From the NCBI GenBank assembly GCA_030634425.1, contig DAOWAU010000023.1, positions 1-8,786 on the forward strand: 8,786 nucleotides of DNA. The letters are read 5' to 3'. Under the pieces are notes generated by a model. That model was not told where the DNA came from and made no database searches. It saw only the letters and a program-made list of their open reading frames with translations. The translations under genes and the position numbers were made by a program. The stretch is from Dehalococcoidia bacterium. Its GTDB lineage: Bacteria; Chloroflexota; Dehalococcoidia; Dehalococcoidales; E44-bin46. Shown here piece after piece: positions 1 through 6,612 of this stretch; position 1 is the stretch's first letter, and each line of letters begins with the position of its first letter.

Positions 1-198
1 CTGTTTTCTAACCTGTTCCACCATTGTGGTTGTCCCACCAACAACAATGGTCATGCGCGATAGATGAGGCAGTTCACAATGCCCCACGGCAATACTTTCA
101 ATATTGAAGCCACGCCTTCTAAAAAGGCTTGCCATTTGATTGAGTACCCCTGGCTTATCCTCTACTATGGCAACTAGGGTATGCTTTGTCGTGGCCAT
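1..198 (-). CDS. ilvN: Acetolactate (acetohydroxyacid) synthase small, regulatory subunit; 3' part outside window
   Basis: The minus strand encodes the first 66 residues of the small subunit of acetohydroxyacid synthase, the regulatory partner that binds the catalytic IlvB subunit and, in characterised members, confers valine feedback inhibition. The ATG at 198 is preceded by GGGAGG about 7 bases upstream. Residues 6-40 (HTLVAIVEDKPGVLNQ, then FRRRGFNIESIAVG) are the typical N-terminal ACT domain of IlvN/IlvH, with the PGVL turn and the GFNIESI strand that form the effector-binding face in the family. The gene begins 21 bases after the ilvB stop, so it is the third visible gene of the ilvD-ilvB-ilvN operon. 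The C-terminal part lies beyond the left edge, so full length and intactness cannot be judged. Confidence 0.93.
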   Translation of the reverse strand, partial: MATTKHTLVAIVEDKPGVLNQMASLFRRRGFNIESIAVGHCELPHLSRMTIVVGGTTTMVEQVRKQ

Positions 199-219
199 GG
201 TTACACCTCCCTTAAAGGC

Positions 220-1944
220 TTAGATATTACTCACCGGAAGCTTAGCAGAATCGGAGATAGCCTTCTCTACTTTCTTAGGTGCCTCTATAATTTCGACTAA
301 AGTCGCTCCGGGCGGCACCATGGGATAAACATTCTCCTCTGGCTCCACCATAAAATCTATCAGGAAAGAACCATCATGCTCCATAGCTTGCTTAATGGCT
401 GGAACCACTTCTTCTCTCCGCTTAACCCTCAACCCTGGCAGACAATATCCTTCAGCAATTTTAACAAAGTCGGGGCAAGATAGGGGTGTGGCTACATATC
501 GCTTCTCATAGAACAATTCCTGCCATTGTCTGACCATCCCCAGATAGCCATTGTTTAGGATTGCCATCTTAACCGCAATATTATCTTGAACTATGGTGGC
601 TAGCTCCTGTATCGTCATCTGAAAGCTACCATCACCGTCAATTAGCCAAACAGGGCTATCAGGGCGGCCTACCTTAACTCCCATAGCTGCTGGTAGACCA
701 AAGCCCATAGTCCCCAGACCACCCGATGAGATTAAAGTATTCGGTTTATCATAGCAGTAATGTTGAGCTGCCCACATCTGGTTCTGGCCAACGCCGGTAA
801 CAATAATAGCCTCACCCTTGGTTACCTCATGTATCTTGCTAACCACATACTGGGGTAGAAGACTGGTACTATCTCTGATTTCTATTGATGGATGCTCCTT
901 TCGCCAATCCTCAACCTGCCGAAGCCAATCAGTATGCTCGGTGGAGGCAATCAGCTTATTTAATGCCTTTAACACCCGCTTCACGTCACCGACGATAGGT
1001 ACATCGACCCGTACATTCTTACCGATCTCGGCTGGGTCAATATCAATATGGATAATATGGGCATGGGGGGCAAATTCACTTATTTTACTGGTAACCCTGT
1101 CATCAAACCTCATCCCGATAGCAATAATCAAGTCAGTATTATGCAGTGCCATATTAGCGTAAGCCATGCCGTGCATACCTACCATCCCAAAGCTAAGGGC
1201 ATGACTCTCCGGGAAGCAACTAACGCCCAGCAAGGTAGTCACCACCGGTATCTGAGCCGTCTCTGCCAGCTGTTTCAGTTCAGCATATGCCCCGGATATG
1301 ATTATTCCCCTACCGGCAAGAATAACAGGGTGCTGTACTTCATTTATTAGCTTGGCTGCCTTTTTAATTTGTGCCGGGTGTCCCTCAAGCGTAGGCTTAT
1401 AACCGGGTAAGTCCAGTTGCCTGGGATAATGAAATTCCGCTTGCTCCATTTGAACATCTCGCGGGATATCAATAAGTACTGGCCCCGGCCGGCCAGTCTG
1501 AGCCAGGCAAAAAGCCTCCTTAACTGTTTTAGCCATCAAACCGGCATCAAGAATGAGGTAGTTATGCTTGGTAATAGGGAGGGTGATACCGGTAATATCT
1601 ACCTCCTGAAAAGCGTCCTTACCGATAAAGGGCCTGGCTACCTGACCGGTTATGGCTACCATTGATGATGAGTCAAGGCAAGCATTGGCAATGCCAGTTA
1701 CCAGGTTGGTAGCCCCGGGACCTGAGGTAGCCATACATACTCCCACCTTTCCCGTAGCCCTGGCATAGCCATCAGCAGCATGAGCCGCCCCTTGCTCATG
1801 GCGCACCAGAATATGACGGAGTTGGGGATATTGAGGTAAAGCATCATATATGGGTAATACGGCTCCGCCGGGGAAACCGAAAATAACCTCTACCCCTTCC
1901 TTCACCAGGCTCTCACACAAAATCTGGGCGCCAGACATTTTCAT
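220..1944 (-). CDS. ilvB: Acetolactate (acetohydroxyacid) synthase large, catalytic subunit
   Basis: This 574-residue protein is the ThDP- and FAD-dependent catalytic subunit that condenses two pyruvates to acetolactate, or pyruvate with 2-oxobutyrate to acetohydroxybutyrate, the first common step to Val, Leu and Ile. The N-terminal ThDP domain shows GFPGGAVLPIYDAL and the catalytic Glu50 in RHEQGAAHAADGYAR. DAFQEVDITG follows at 110-119 and the central FAD-region motif RFDDRV at 279-284. The C-terminal ThDP domain has the diphosphate/Mg motif GDGS (437-440) with NN at 464-465, and LGMVRQWQ (468-475). The length matches the family. The ATG at 1944 has GGGAG six bases upstream, overlapping the ilvD stop; a second ATG at 1938 (MSGAQ) is possible but less well placed. 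The residue after GQV is Ala103, where plant enzymes have the herbicide-site Pro; bacterial enzymes vary here, so I would not infer resistance. It sits 11 bases after ilvD. Confidence 0.97.
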   Translation of the reverse strand: MKMSGAQILCESLVKEGVEVIFGFPGGAVLPIYDALPQYPQLRHILVRHEQGAAHAADGYARATGKVGVCMATSGPGATNLVTGIANACLDSSSMVAITGQVARPFIGKDAFQEVDITGITLPITKHNYLILDAGLMAKTVKEAFCLAQTGRPGPVLIDIPRDVQMEQAEFHYPRQLDLPGYKPTLEGHPAQIKKAAKLINEVQHPVILAGRGIIISGAYAELKQLAETAQIPVVTTLLGVSCFPESHALSFGMVGMHGMAYANMALHNTDLIIAIGMRFDDRVTSKISEFAPHAHIIHIDIDPAEIGKNVRVDVPIVGDVKRVLKALNKLIASTEHTDWLRQVEDWRKEHPSIEIRDSTSLLPQYVVSKIHEVTKGEAIIVTGVGQNQMWAAQHYCYDKPNTLISSGGLGTMGFGLPAAMGVKVGRPDSPVWLIDGDGSFQMTIQELATIVQDNIAVKMAILNNGYLGMVRQWQELFYEKRYVATPLSCPDFVKIAEGYCLPGLRVKRREEVVPAIKQAMEHDGSFLIDFMVEPEENVYPMVPPGATLVEIIEAPKKVEKAISDSAKLPVSNI

Positions 1945-1955
1945 AATAGGCTCCC

Positions 1956-3623
1956 TTAGTTACGAAATATCGCTCCGGTACTAGCTGATGATACCCTCTC
2001 AGCGTAGCGCCTGAGATAGCCTGTTTCTACCTTAGGTTCAAACTCAGCTAACCGAGCCAAGCGCTCAGACATCTCTTTGTCACTGAGCTCAACATCAAGC
2101 TTAAAACCGGGGATGTCTATCTTAATTATATCTCCATCGGCTAAAGCAGCAATAGGCCCCCGACTAGCTGCCTCAGGGGAGACGTGACCAATGGCAGCGC
2201 CACGAGTTGCTCCAGAAAAGCGTCCATCAGTTATCAGGGCTACCTCTTTATCCATACCCATACCACTCAGCATGGAGGTAGGAGTGAGCATTTCCCTCAT
2301 TCCCGGCCCTCCCTTAGGTCCCTCGTAGCGAATAACTACTACATCACCCGATTTTATCTTGTCACCCATAATGGCTGCTATAGCTTCCTCCTCAGAGTCA
2401 AATACCCTGGCTAGGCCTTGGTGAACCATCATTTCAGGAACCACTGCTGCTCTCTTCACCACGGCACCATCAGGTGCCAGGTTGCCAAAGAGGATGGCAA
2501 GGCCTCCTGCGGCTGAGTAAGCATTGGCAATGGAGTGGATAACCTCTTTATCCTTAACCTGGCTATCGGCAATAACCTCGCCTACCGACTTTCCTGATAC
2601 CGTCATCGACTTTAGATTTAGTAATCCCTCTAGTTCTTTCATCACAGCGGCTATGCCACCGGCCCTGTCTAAATCCTCAACATGATAATCACCGGCTGGT
2701 CTCAACTTACACAGGGTAGGAGTGCGCTTACCTATCTCATTTAACATCGCCAGAGGGAAATCCATCCCTGCCTCCTGAGCTATAGCCATCAGGTGCAAGA
2801 CTGAATTAGTGCTGCCGCCTAATGCCATATCAACGATAAAGGCATTATGAATGGAGTCCTTATTTATAATGTCCCGAGGGTGAATATCGCCAGCCAGCAG
2901 TTTCATAATCTGCTGCCCTGCCTCTTGGGCTAGCTGTATCCGCCCAGCATCAATCGCCGGAATGGTGCCATTACCTGGTAACCCCATTCCCAAGGCTTCG
3001 GTTAAACAATTCATAGTATTAGCGGTAAACATTCCAGCACAGCTACCACAGCCGGGGCAGGCAACCTCCTCCAACCGCGCCAACTCCTCTTGCCCCATTT
3101 CTCCTTTAGTTACCTTGCCCACCGCCTCAAAGACAGTATTGAGATCAACCTTCTCAATTCCACTGCTGCTAGCCAAACGCCCTGCCAGCATAGGGCCACC
3201 GCTAACGAAAATAGACGGTAGATTCAATCTTGCCGCTGCCATAAGCATTCCAGGGACTATCTTGTCACAGTTGGGGATAAAGACTAAGGCATCAAAACCG
3301 TGAGCCTCAGCTACTATCTCCACTGAGTCAGCTATTAGTTCCCGACTGGGCAGACTATATTTCATACCTGGGTGGTTCATGGCAATGCCGTCACATACAG
3401 CAATGGTGTTAAACTCAAAGGGAACACCCCCTTCACTACGCACCCCTGCTTTCACTGCTTCAGCAATATCCCGCAGATGGATATGACCAGGAACGATCTC
3501 ACTGAAACTATTGACAATGCCTATAAGAGGCTTATCTATTTCTGCACTCGTCCAGCCCACAGCGCGCAGCAAAGAGCGGTGTGGAGCCCGCTCCACGCCC
3601 CGTTTAACCACATCGCTTTTCAT
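1956..3623 (-). CDS. ilvD: Dihydroxyacid dehydratase
   Basis: This protein of 555 residues dehydrates 2,3-dihydroxy-isovalerate and 2,3-dihydroxy-3-methylvalerate to the 2-oxoacids that precede Val/Leu and Ile. It is an Fe-S enzyme of the IlvD/Edd family. From the ATG at 3623 it begins [21 protein letters not shown], a usual start for the family. Visible motifs are [13 protein letters not shown] (38-50), [20 protein letters not shown] (76-95), [10 protein letters not shown] (118-127) and CPGCGSC (189-195), with Cys77, Cys119, Cys189, Cys192 and Cys195 as candidate cluster ligands. The C-terminal part has [11 protein letters not shown] and [11 protein letters not shown]. The frame is open 30 bases further up to a TTG at 3653, but that TTG lies in the T-run of the upstream terminator hairpin. 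The ATG at 3623 instead follows a purine-rich AGAAGAGG, so I chose it. It is the first gene of the ilvD-ilvB-ilvN operon and lies behind a probable attenuator. Confidence 0.96.
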   Translation of the reverse strand: MKSDVVKRGVERAPHRSLLRAVGWTSAEIDKPLIGIVNSFSEIVPGHIHLRDIAEAVKAGVRSEGGVPFEFNTIAVCDGIAMNHPGMKYSLPSRELIADSVEIVAEAHGFDALVFIPNCDKIVPGMLMAAARLNLPSIFVSGGPMLAGRLASSSGIEKVDLNTVFEAVGKVTKGEMGQEELARLEEVACPGCGSCAGMFTANTMNCLTEALGMGLPGNGTIPAIDAGRIQLAQEAGQQIMKLLAGDIHPRDIINKDSIHNAFIVDMALGGSTNSVLHLMAIAQEAGMDFPLAMLNEIGKRTPTLCKLRPAGDYHVEDLDRAGGIAAVMKELEGLLNLKSMTVSGKSVGEVIADSQVKDKEVIHSIANAYSAAGGLAILFGNLAPDGAVVKRAAVVPEMMVHQGLARVFDSEEEAIAAIMGDKIKSGDVVVIRYEGPKGGPGMREMLTPTSMLSGMGMDKEVALITDGRFSGATRGAAIGHVSPEAASRGPIAALADGDIIKIDIPGFKLDVELSDKEMSERLARLAEFEPKVETGYLRRYAERVSSASTGAIFRN

Positions 3624-3650
3624 ACTTCTGCCTCTTCTTCTCTTAATAAT

Positions 3651-3674
3651 CAAAAACCGTCCCTAGAGGGACGG
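3651..3674 (-). terminator. Intrinsic terminator-like hairpin in the ilvD leader (candidate attenuator)
   Basis: Read on the minus strand, CCGTCCC (3674-3668) and GGGACGG (3663-3657) form a perfect 7-bp, GC-rich stem closed by a four-base loop (TCTA), followed at once by five T (3656-3652). This is a textbook Rho-independent terminator. It lies between rpiB and ilvD, 27 bases before the ilvD ATG. It could end the tsaC-rpiB transcript. Because a good promoter lies upstream of it and ilvD downstream, it would also interrupt the ilvD transcript unless controlled, so it may act as an attenuator. The other strand has no T-run. Confidence 0.75.
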
Positions 3675-3682
3675 ACTAAACT

Positions 3683-3745
3683 CTAAAATACTAACCCCAT
3701 TGACAAAACATAACATAATACTAATTTATTGTCAAGGTAACTCAC
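3683..3745 (-). CDS. Candidate Leu/Val-rich leader peptide (20 codons) upstream of ilvD
   Basis: A minus-strand frame from GTG (3745) to TAG (3685-3683) encodes 20 residues. They include KLVLCYVLSMGLVF, with five Leu and three internal Val codons in all. A GGAAGG stretch in the end of rpiB lies 10 bases before the GTG. The frame begins six bases after the rpiB stop, in the same frame as rpiB, and ends 8 bases before the terminator hairpin that precedes ilvD. That placement and codon content are what a branched-chain amino acid attenuation leader would show. Against it: the stretch is T-rich on this strand, which raises Leu and Val codons by chance, and the best promoter lies inside the frame. 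If that promoter is used, only the in-frame internal ATG at 3700 (MGLVF) would be translated. No homology can be recognised at this length. Confidence 0.35.
   Translation of the reverse strand: MSYLDNKLVLCYVLSMGLVF
3700..3735. repeat. Inverted repeat spanning the ilvD promoter
   Basis: TTGACAA occurs on both strands as a perfect 7-base inverted repeat (3700-3706 and 3729-3735) with a 22-base AT-rich interior. One arm is the -35 element of the ilvD promoter and the other covers the predicted transcription start. It could be a repressor half-site pair or, in RNA from an upstream promoter, a long-looped stem of an attenuator. It could also be chance. Confidence 0.4.
3707..3735 (-). promoter_or_regulatory. 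Probable sigma70-type promoter for the ilvDBN operon
   Basis: On the minus strand TTGACA (3735-3730) is separated by exactly 17 bases from TATGTT (3712-3707). The -35 element is perfect and the -10 element matches the consensus at four of six positions. Transcription would start near 3700, about 77 bases before the ilvD ATG, and would include the terminator-like hairpin in the untranslated leader. The spacer is very AT-rich, unlike the surrounding coding sequence. Confidence 0.55.
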
Positions 3746-3751
3746 GTGTAA

Positions 3752-4186
3752 CTAGCCTTCCATGGCTTTTATCTTATCCAGCCTGCGTGAGTGTCTTCCG
3801 CCCTCAAACTTAGTATTAAGAAAAGCCTCAATGATTGCCGGAATTATATTTTGTTCCAGCTCTGCCCCCAAACAAAGAATATTGGCGTCATTATGCTGAC
3901 GAGCACGACGAGCGCTGAAGGCGTTGTGACAGAGGGCAGCCCTGATCCCTTTAACCTTGTTAGCGGCAATGCTCATACCAATGCCAGTGCTGCATATCAA
4001 AATACCTCGCTCAAAAGAGCCATTAGCTATCGCTTCAGCCACCTTTTTAGCAATATCAGGGTAGTCTACTGACTCAGCGGTATAACAGCCAAAGTCCTCA
4101 TAGGTATGCCCCATCTCAGCAATTAGCTTGATAATAGGTTGCTTGAAGTTCAGTCCTCTGTGGTCGCAGCCAATGGCGATACGCAT
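3752..4186 (-). CDS. rpiB: Ribose-5-phosphate isomerase B
   Basis: This 144-residue protein of the RpiB/LacAB family interconverts ribose 5-phosphate and ribulose 5-phosphate in the non-oxidative pentose phosphate pathway, supplying the ribose for the PRPP that feeds purine synthesis. Visible family features are the start MRIAIGCDHRG with Asp8-His9, the anion-hole/active-site loop CSTGIGMSIAANK with Cys65 as the usual catalytic base, His87-Asn88 in ALCHN, His98 in RQHNDANILCLGA, and the phosphate-binding Arg-rich segment GGRHSRR (129-135). LacA/LacB relatives share the fold, but Cys65 and the lone gene favour RpiB. The length is normal. The ATG at 4186 begins two bases after the tsaC stop, with AAAGGGG in the tsaC 3' end as the ribosome site, so the two genes are probably translationally coupled. 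Confidence 0.95.
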   Translation of the reverse strand: MRIAIGCDHRGLNFKQPIIKLIAEMGHTYEDFGCYTAESVDYPDIAKKVAEAIANGSFERGILICSTGIGMSIAANKVKGIRAALCHNAFSARRARQHNDANILCLGAELEQNIIPAIIEAFLNTKFEGGRHSRRLDKIKAMEG

Positions 4187-4188
4187 GC

Positions 4189-4830
4189 TTAATCCCCTTT
4201 CTTAAAGACGATGCTGTTGCACACCTGCTTGAGTTCTTTCCCTGCTATGGCACCCTCCCTCAAGATGACAGGTGTTTCCCCGGTTACATCAACTATGGTA
4301 GATTCCCTGCCACCCGGGCATCCACCATCAATAACTAAATCTATTCTATCACCAAATTGTGAACAGACCTCGTCAGCGGTTAATGCACTTGGCTTGCCGC
4401 TCAGATTAGCACTGGTTCCTATAATAGGTGCCCCCAGACCATCAGCCAGGGCAGTAGGTATGGGATGAGCCGGAATGCGAATGGCTATAGTCATGCCTCC
4501 ACCGGTGACAATATCAGGGAGCGAGTCAGCCTTGGGTAAAACTAGGGTCAAGGCACCGGGCAGGAAGTGACGAACTAAAAGCCAAGCGACCTCTGGCACA
4601 GTCCCGGCAACTTCTCCTATCTGTGAAGTATTGGCTAGAAGCAGGGGAAGCGCTATATTCTGTGGCCGTCCCTTTACGGCGTAAATCCGCTCCACTGCCT
4701 GATGATTGCTGGCGCAAGCCCCCAGCCCATAAACAGTATCAGTAGGGAAGGCAATTATACCTCCCCTCTTAAGAATAGAGATACCCTCCTCGACCTGCTC
4801 TTGAATATCCGGGGGCAGTTTGTCTAACAT
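4189..4830 (-). CDS. tsaC: Threonylcarbamoyl-AMP synthase (TsaC/Sua5/YrdC family)
   Basis: This 213-residue YrdC-domain protein makes L-threonylcarbamoyl-adenylate from Thr, bicarbonate and ATP, the first step of t6A37 modification of ANN-decoding tRNAs. Family motifs are IIAFPTDTVYGLG (25-37), KGRPQNIALPLLLA (53-66), PGALTLVLPK (91-100), IAIRIPAHP (115-123), GTSANLSGKPSA (138-149) and STIVDVTGETPVILREGAI (177-195). There is no C-terminal Sua5 domain, so it is the short TsaC type. The frame stays open upstream to 4980, with ATGs at 4899 and 4980. Those add 23-50 residues without family resemblance and run into guaA on the other strand. The ATG at 4830 leads directly into the conserved domain and lies downstream of a possible -10 element, so I chose it; its ribosome site is poor (AGG about 11 bases away). 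The tsaC-rpiB pairing recalls the ywlC-ywlF neighbourhood of Bacillus. Confidence 0.92.
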   Translation of the reverse strand: MLDKLPPDIQEQVEEGISILKRGGIIAFPTDTVYGLGACASNHQAVERIYAVKGRPQNIALPLLLANTSQIGEVAGTVPEVAWLLVRHFLPGALTLVLPKADSLPDIVTGGGMTIAIRIPAHPIPTALADGLGAPIIGTSANLSGKPSALTADEVCSQFGDRIDLVIDGGCPGGRESTIVDVTGETPVILREGAIAGKELKQVCNSIVFKKGD

Positions 4831-4863
4831 TGCCCTGACTACCTGCTGGGGGTGTTTTTTATC

Positions 4864-4892
4864 TTGACGACAGTATATCACAATGGTAATCT
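4864..4892 (+). promoter_or_regulatory. Possible promoter for the guaA-purDEB operon
   Basis: TTGACG (4864-4869, five of six matches) is followed after 17 bases by TAATCT (4887-4892, three of six). The predicted start near 4899 would exclude the ATG at 4883 and give an almost leaderless message for the ATG at 4904, or a leader of about 120 bases for the TTG at 5021. It overlaps the possible tsaC -10 on the other strand. The -10 match is poor. Confidence 0.25.
4872..4877 (-). promoter_or_regulatory. Possible -10 element for tsaC-rpiB
   Basis: TATACT on the minus strand matches the -10 consensus at five of six positions and would start transcription near 4865, about 35 bases before the tsaC ATG at 4830. 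The -35 is weak: ATGCCA, 16 bases upstream, matches four of six. This supports the shorter tsaC start. Confidence 0.35.
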
Positions 4893-4903
4893 TTGGCATA
4901 GGG

Positions 4904-6586
4904 ATGGACAAAGATAAGCCAAAGCAAACCCCAAACGATAGCCACCGTGTAACCACCAGCGGCGATATTGAAGTCTCCACCTATTTGGAGATCGCTAAGG
5001 AGCTGGGTGGGGAGCAGCCCTTGGCGGCAAAGGAGGCTATACCTGGGGCTGAGCGCGAAGCCATAGTTGTTATTGATTTTGGCTCACAATACAGTCTGCT
5101 TATCGCCCGGCGAATACGTGAATGCCAGGTATACTGTGAGTTGGTGCCTTATGATACTCCCTGGGAGAAGATGGCCCCATTAAATCCCAAGGGCTTCATC
5201 CTCTCCGGAGGGCCTGCTAGCGCTTATGAACCAAGCGCACCTTTAGCACCGCCCTACGTCTATGAAAGCAATCTGCCAGTATTGGGCATATGCTATGGAA
5301 TGCAAGTCATTAGCAAGCAGCTGGGAGGGCAGGTTGCTCCAGCCGCCAAGCGTGAGTACGGTCATGCCATGCTTCATATAAGTGAGCTGGATTCACCGCT
5401 ATTTGCTGATTTACCCTCCCCCTCCCCGGTATGGATGAGCCATGCTGACAAAATTGAAGAAATGCCCCCCGGGTTTAGTCCCTTAGCCTATACAGAAAAT
5501 TCACCCTTTGCTGTTATGGGCAACGATAAGGGAATATTTGGTCTCCAGTTTCATCCTGAGGTAGTCCACACCCCTCATGGGAAGACTATCCTGAGGAATT
5601 TCGCCTATCGAGTCTGTGGCTGCCAGGGAAACTGGACAATGGGCAATTTCATCAATGATAGCTTGGACAACATCAAGACGCAGGTGGGTGAAGGCAAGGT
5701 CATCAATGCTCTCTCAGGAGGGGTTGATTCGGCAGTAGTGGCTACCCTTATCCACCGGGCTGTTGGCAATCAACTTACCTGTATCTTTGTAAATAATGGA
5801 CTCCTGCGTCGTGAGGAGGTGGAGAGAACCTTTAACGTCTTCCGCCTTAATCTGGGCATGAATATTAACTATGTTGATGCCAGCGAAAGATTCCTCAAGC
5901 GACTAAAAGGGGTAACAGACCCTGAAAAGAAGCGCAAGGTTATTGGCGAGGAATTCATCAAGGTGTTTGAGAGGGAAGCAAAGAAGATAGGCAAGGTTGA
6001 TTTTTTGGCTCAGGGAACCCTCTACCCTGACGTTATTGAGAGTGCCTTATCAGGCAAAGCCTCAGCTAAAATTAAGACCCATCACAATGTTGGAGGTCTG
6101 CCCGCCAAGATGACGCTTAGCCTGATTGAGCCGCTGCGAAACCTGTTTAAGGATGAGGTGCGCCAGGTAGGGCTAGAGCTAGGTCTCCCTGAGGAGATGG
6201 TTTGGCGACAGCCCTTCCCTGGTCCGGGCTTGGCTATACGCATCATCGGCGAGGTAACCAAAGAGAAGCTGGAGATACTGCGTAGTGCCGACTGGATTGT
6301 GATGAACGAGATTAAGAAGGCACAGCTATATCGCCAGCTATGGCAGAGCTTTGCCATACTCACCGATGTTAAAAGCGTAGGGGTAATGGGGGACTATAGA
6401 ACCTACGGCTATCTGGTTTCTGTCCGTGCCGTCACCAGCGAGGATGCCATGACCGCTGACTGGGCACGCCTCCCCTATGACCTGATGGCTCGGATTTCTA
6501 GTCGCATCGTCAACGAAGTCCCCGGGGTAAACCGGGTGGTCTACGATATAACCTCCAAACCTCCTTCAACTATAGAGTGGGAATAG
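4904..6586 (+). CDS. guaA: GMP synthase (glutamine-hydrolysing)
   Basis: GuaA converts XMP to GMP using glutamine and ATP. Numbering from the ATG at 4904 (560 residues), the class I glutaminase domain begins at VVIDFGSQY (55-63), has the nucleophile Cys130 in LGICYGMQ and His217/Glu219 in LQFHPEVVH. The ATP-pyrophosphatase domain has the P-loop SGGVDS (271-276), then [22 protein letters not shown] and [10 protein letters not shown]. The C-terminal dimerisation domain has [16 protein letters not shown] and ends PPSTIEWE. All active-site motifs are present. The start is uncertain. An ATG at 4883 gives 567 residues, and neither ATG has a well-spaced ribosome site. A TTG at 5021 has GGGGAG six bases upstream and gives 521 residues, the normal family length. 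The intervening 39 codons look plausibly coding but do not belong to the glutaminase domain. It is the first gene of the purine operon and divergent from tsaC. Confidence 0.95.
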   Translation: MDKDKPKQTPNDSHRVTTSGDIEVSTYLEIAKELGGEQPLAAKEAIPGAEREAIVVIDFGSQYSLLIARRIRECQVYCELVPYDTPWEKMAPLNPKGFILSGGPASAYEPSAPLAPPYVYESNLPVLGICYGMQVISKQLGGQVAPAAKREYGHAMLHISELDSPLFADLPSPSPVWMSHADKIEEMPPGFSPLAYTENSPFAVMGNDKGIFGLQFHPEVVHTPHGKTILRNFAYRVCGCQGNWTMGNFINDSLDNIKTQVGEGKVINALSGGVDSAVVATLIHRAVGNQLTCIFVNNGLLRREEVERTFNVFRLNLGMNINYVDASERFLKRLKGVTDPEKKRKVIGEEFIKVFEREAKKIGKVDFLAQGTLYPDVIESALSGKASAKIKTHHNVGGLPAKMTLSLIEPLRNLFKDEVRQVGLELGLPEEMVWRQPFPGPGLAIRIIGEVTKEKLEILRSADWIVMNEIKKAQLYRQLWQSFAILTDVKSVGVMGDYRTYGYLVSVRAVTSEDAMTADWARLPYDLMARISSRIVNEVPGVNRVVYDITSKPPSTIEWE

Positions 6587-6597
6587 TAAGAATAGGG

Positions 6598-6605
6598 AAA
6601 GGAGG
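6598..6605 (+). promoter_or_regulatory. Perfect Shine-Dalgarno site deciding the purD start
   Basis: AAAGGAGG is fully complementary to the 16S rRNA tail and is followed after seven bases by CTG (6613), the codon just before the conserved KILVVGGG of PurD. No ATG, GTG or TTG lies in frame at a suitable distance; the nearest, GTG at 6577, lies upstream of this site. Confidence 0.7.
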
Positions 6606-6612
6606 GCAAACT

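Noticed and set aside
818..1665. Several plus-strand open frames of 80-115 codons opposite ilvB (e.g. 818-1162, 1048-1350, 1417-1665)
   Set aside because: They are antisense to an intact, strongly conserved gene, show no recognisable domain and lack ribosome sites; they are shadows of ilvB codon structure.
3624..3653. TTG at 3653 as the ilvD start (10 more residues, Arg-rich)
   Set aside because: The codon lies in the T-run of the terminator hairpin with no ribosome site, while ATG at 3623 gives the usual IlvD N-terminus.
2962..3686. Plus-strand open frames opposite ilvD, including one reaching the ilvD leader (3372-3686)
   Set aside because: Low-complexity, no family resemblance, and fully explained by antisense reading of ilvD.
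3700..3728. Mirror-image plus-strand promoter using the TTGACA at 3700-3705
   Set aside because: The -10 candidates (for example TAATTT) are weak, and transcription would run antisense into rpiB with no plus-strand gene until guaA; the -35 match follows from the inverted repeat.
3624..3751. T-box leader ahead of ilvD
   Set aside because: The stretch is too short, and I find no T-box consensus (AGGGTGG...) or specifier-loop architecture before the terminator.
4831..5020. Purine (guanine) riboswitch ahead of guaA
   Set aside because: I see neither the conserved three-way-junction bases of the purine aptamer nor a terminator hairpin before the coding region.
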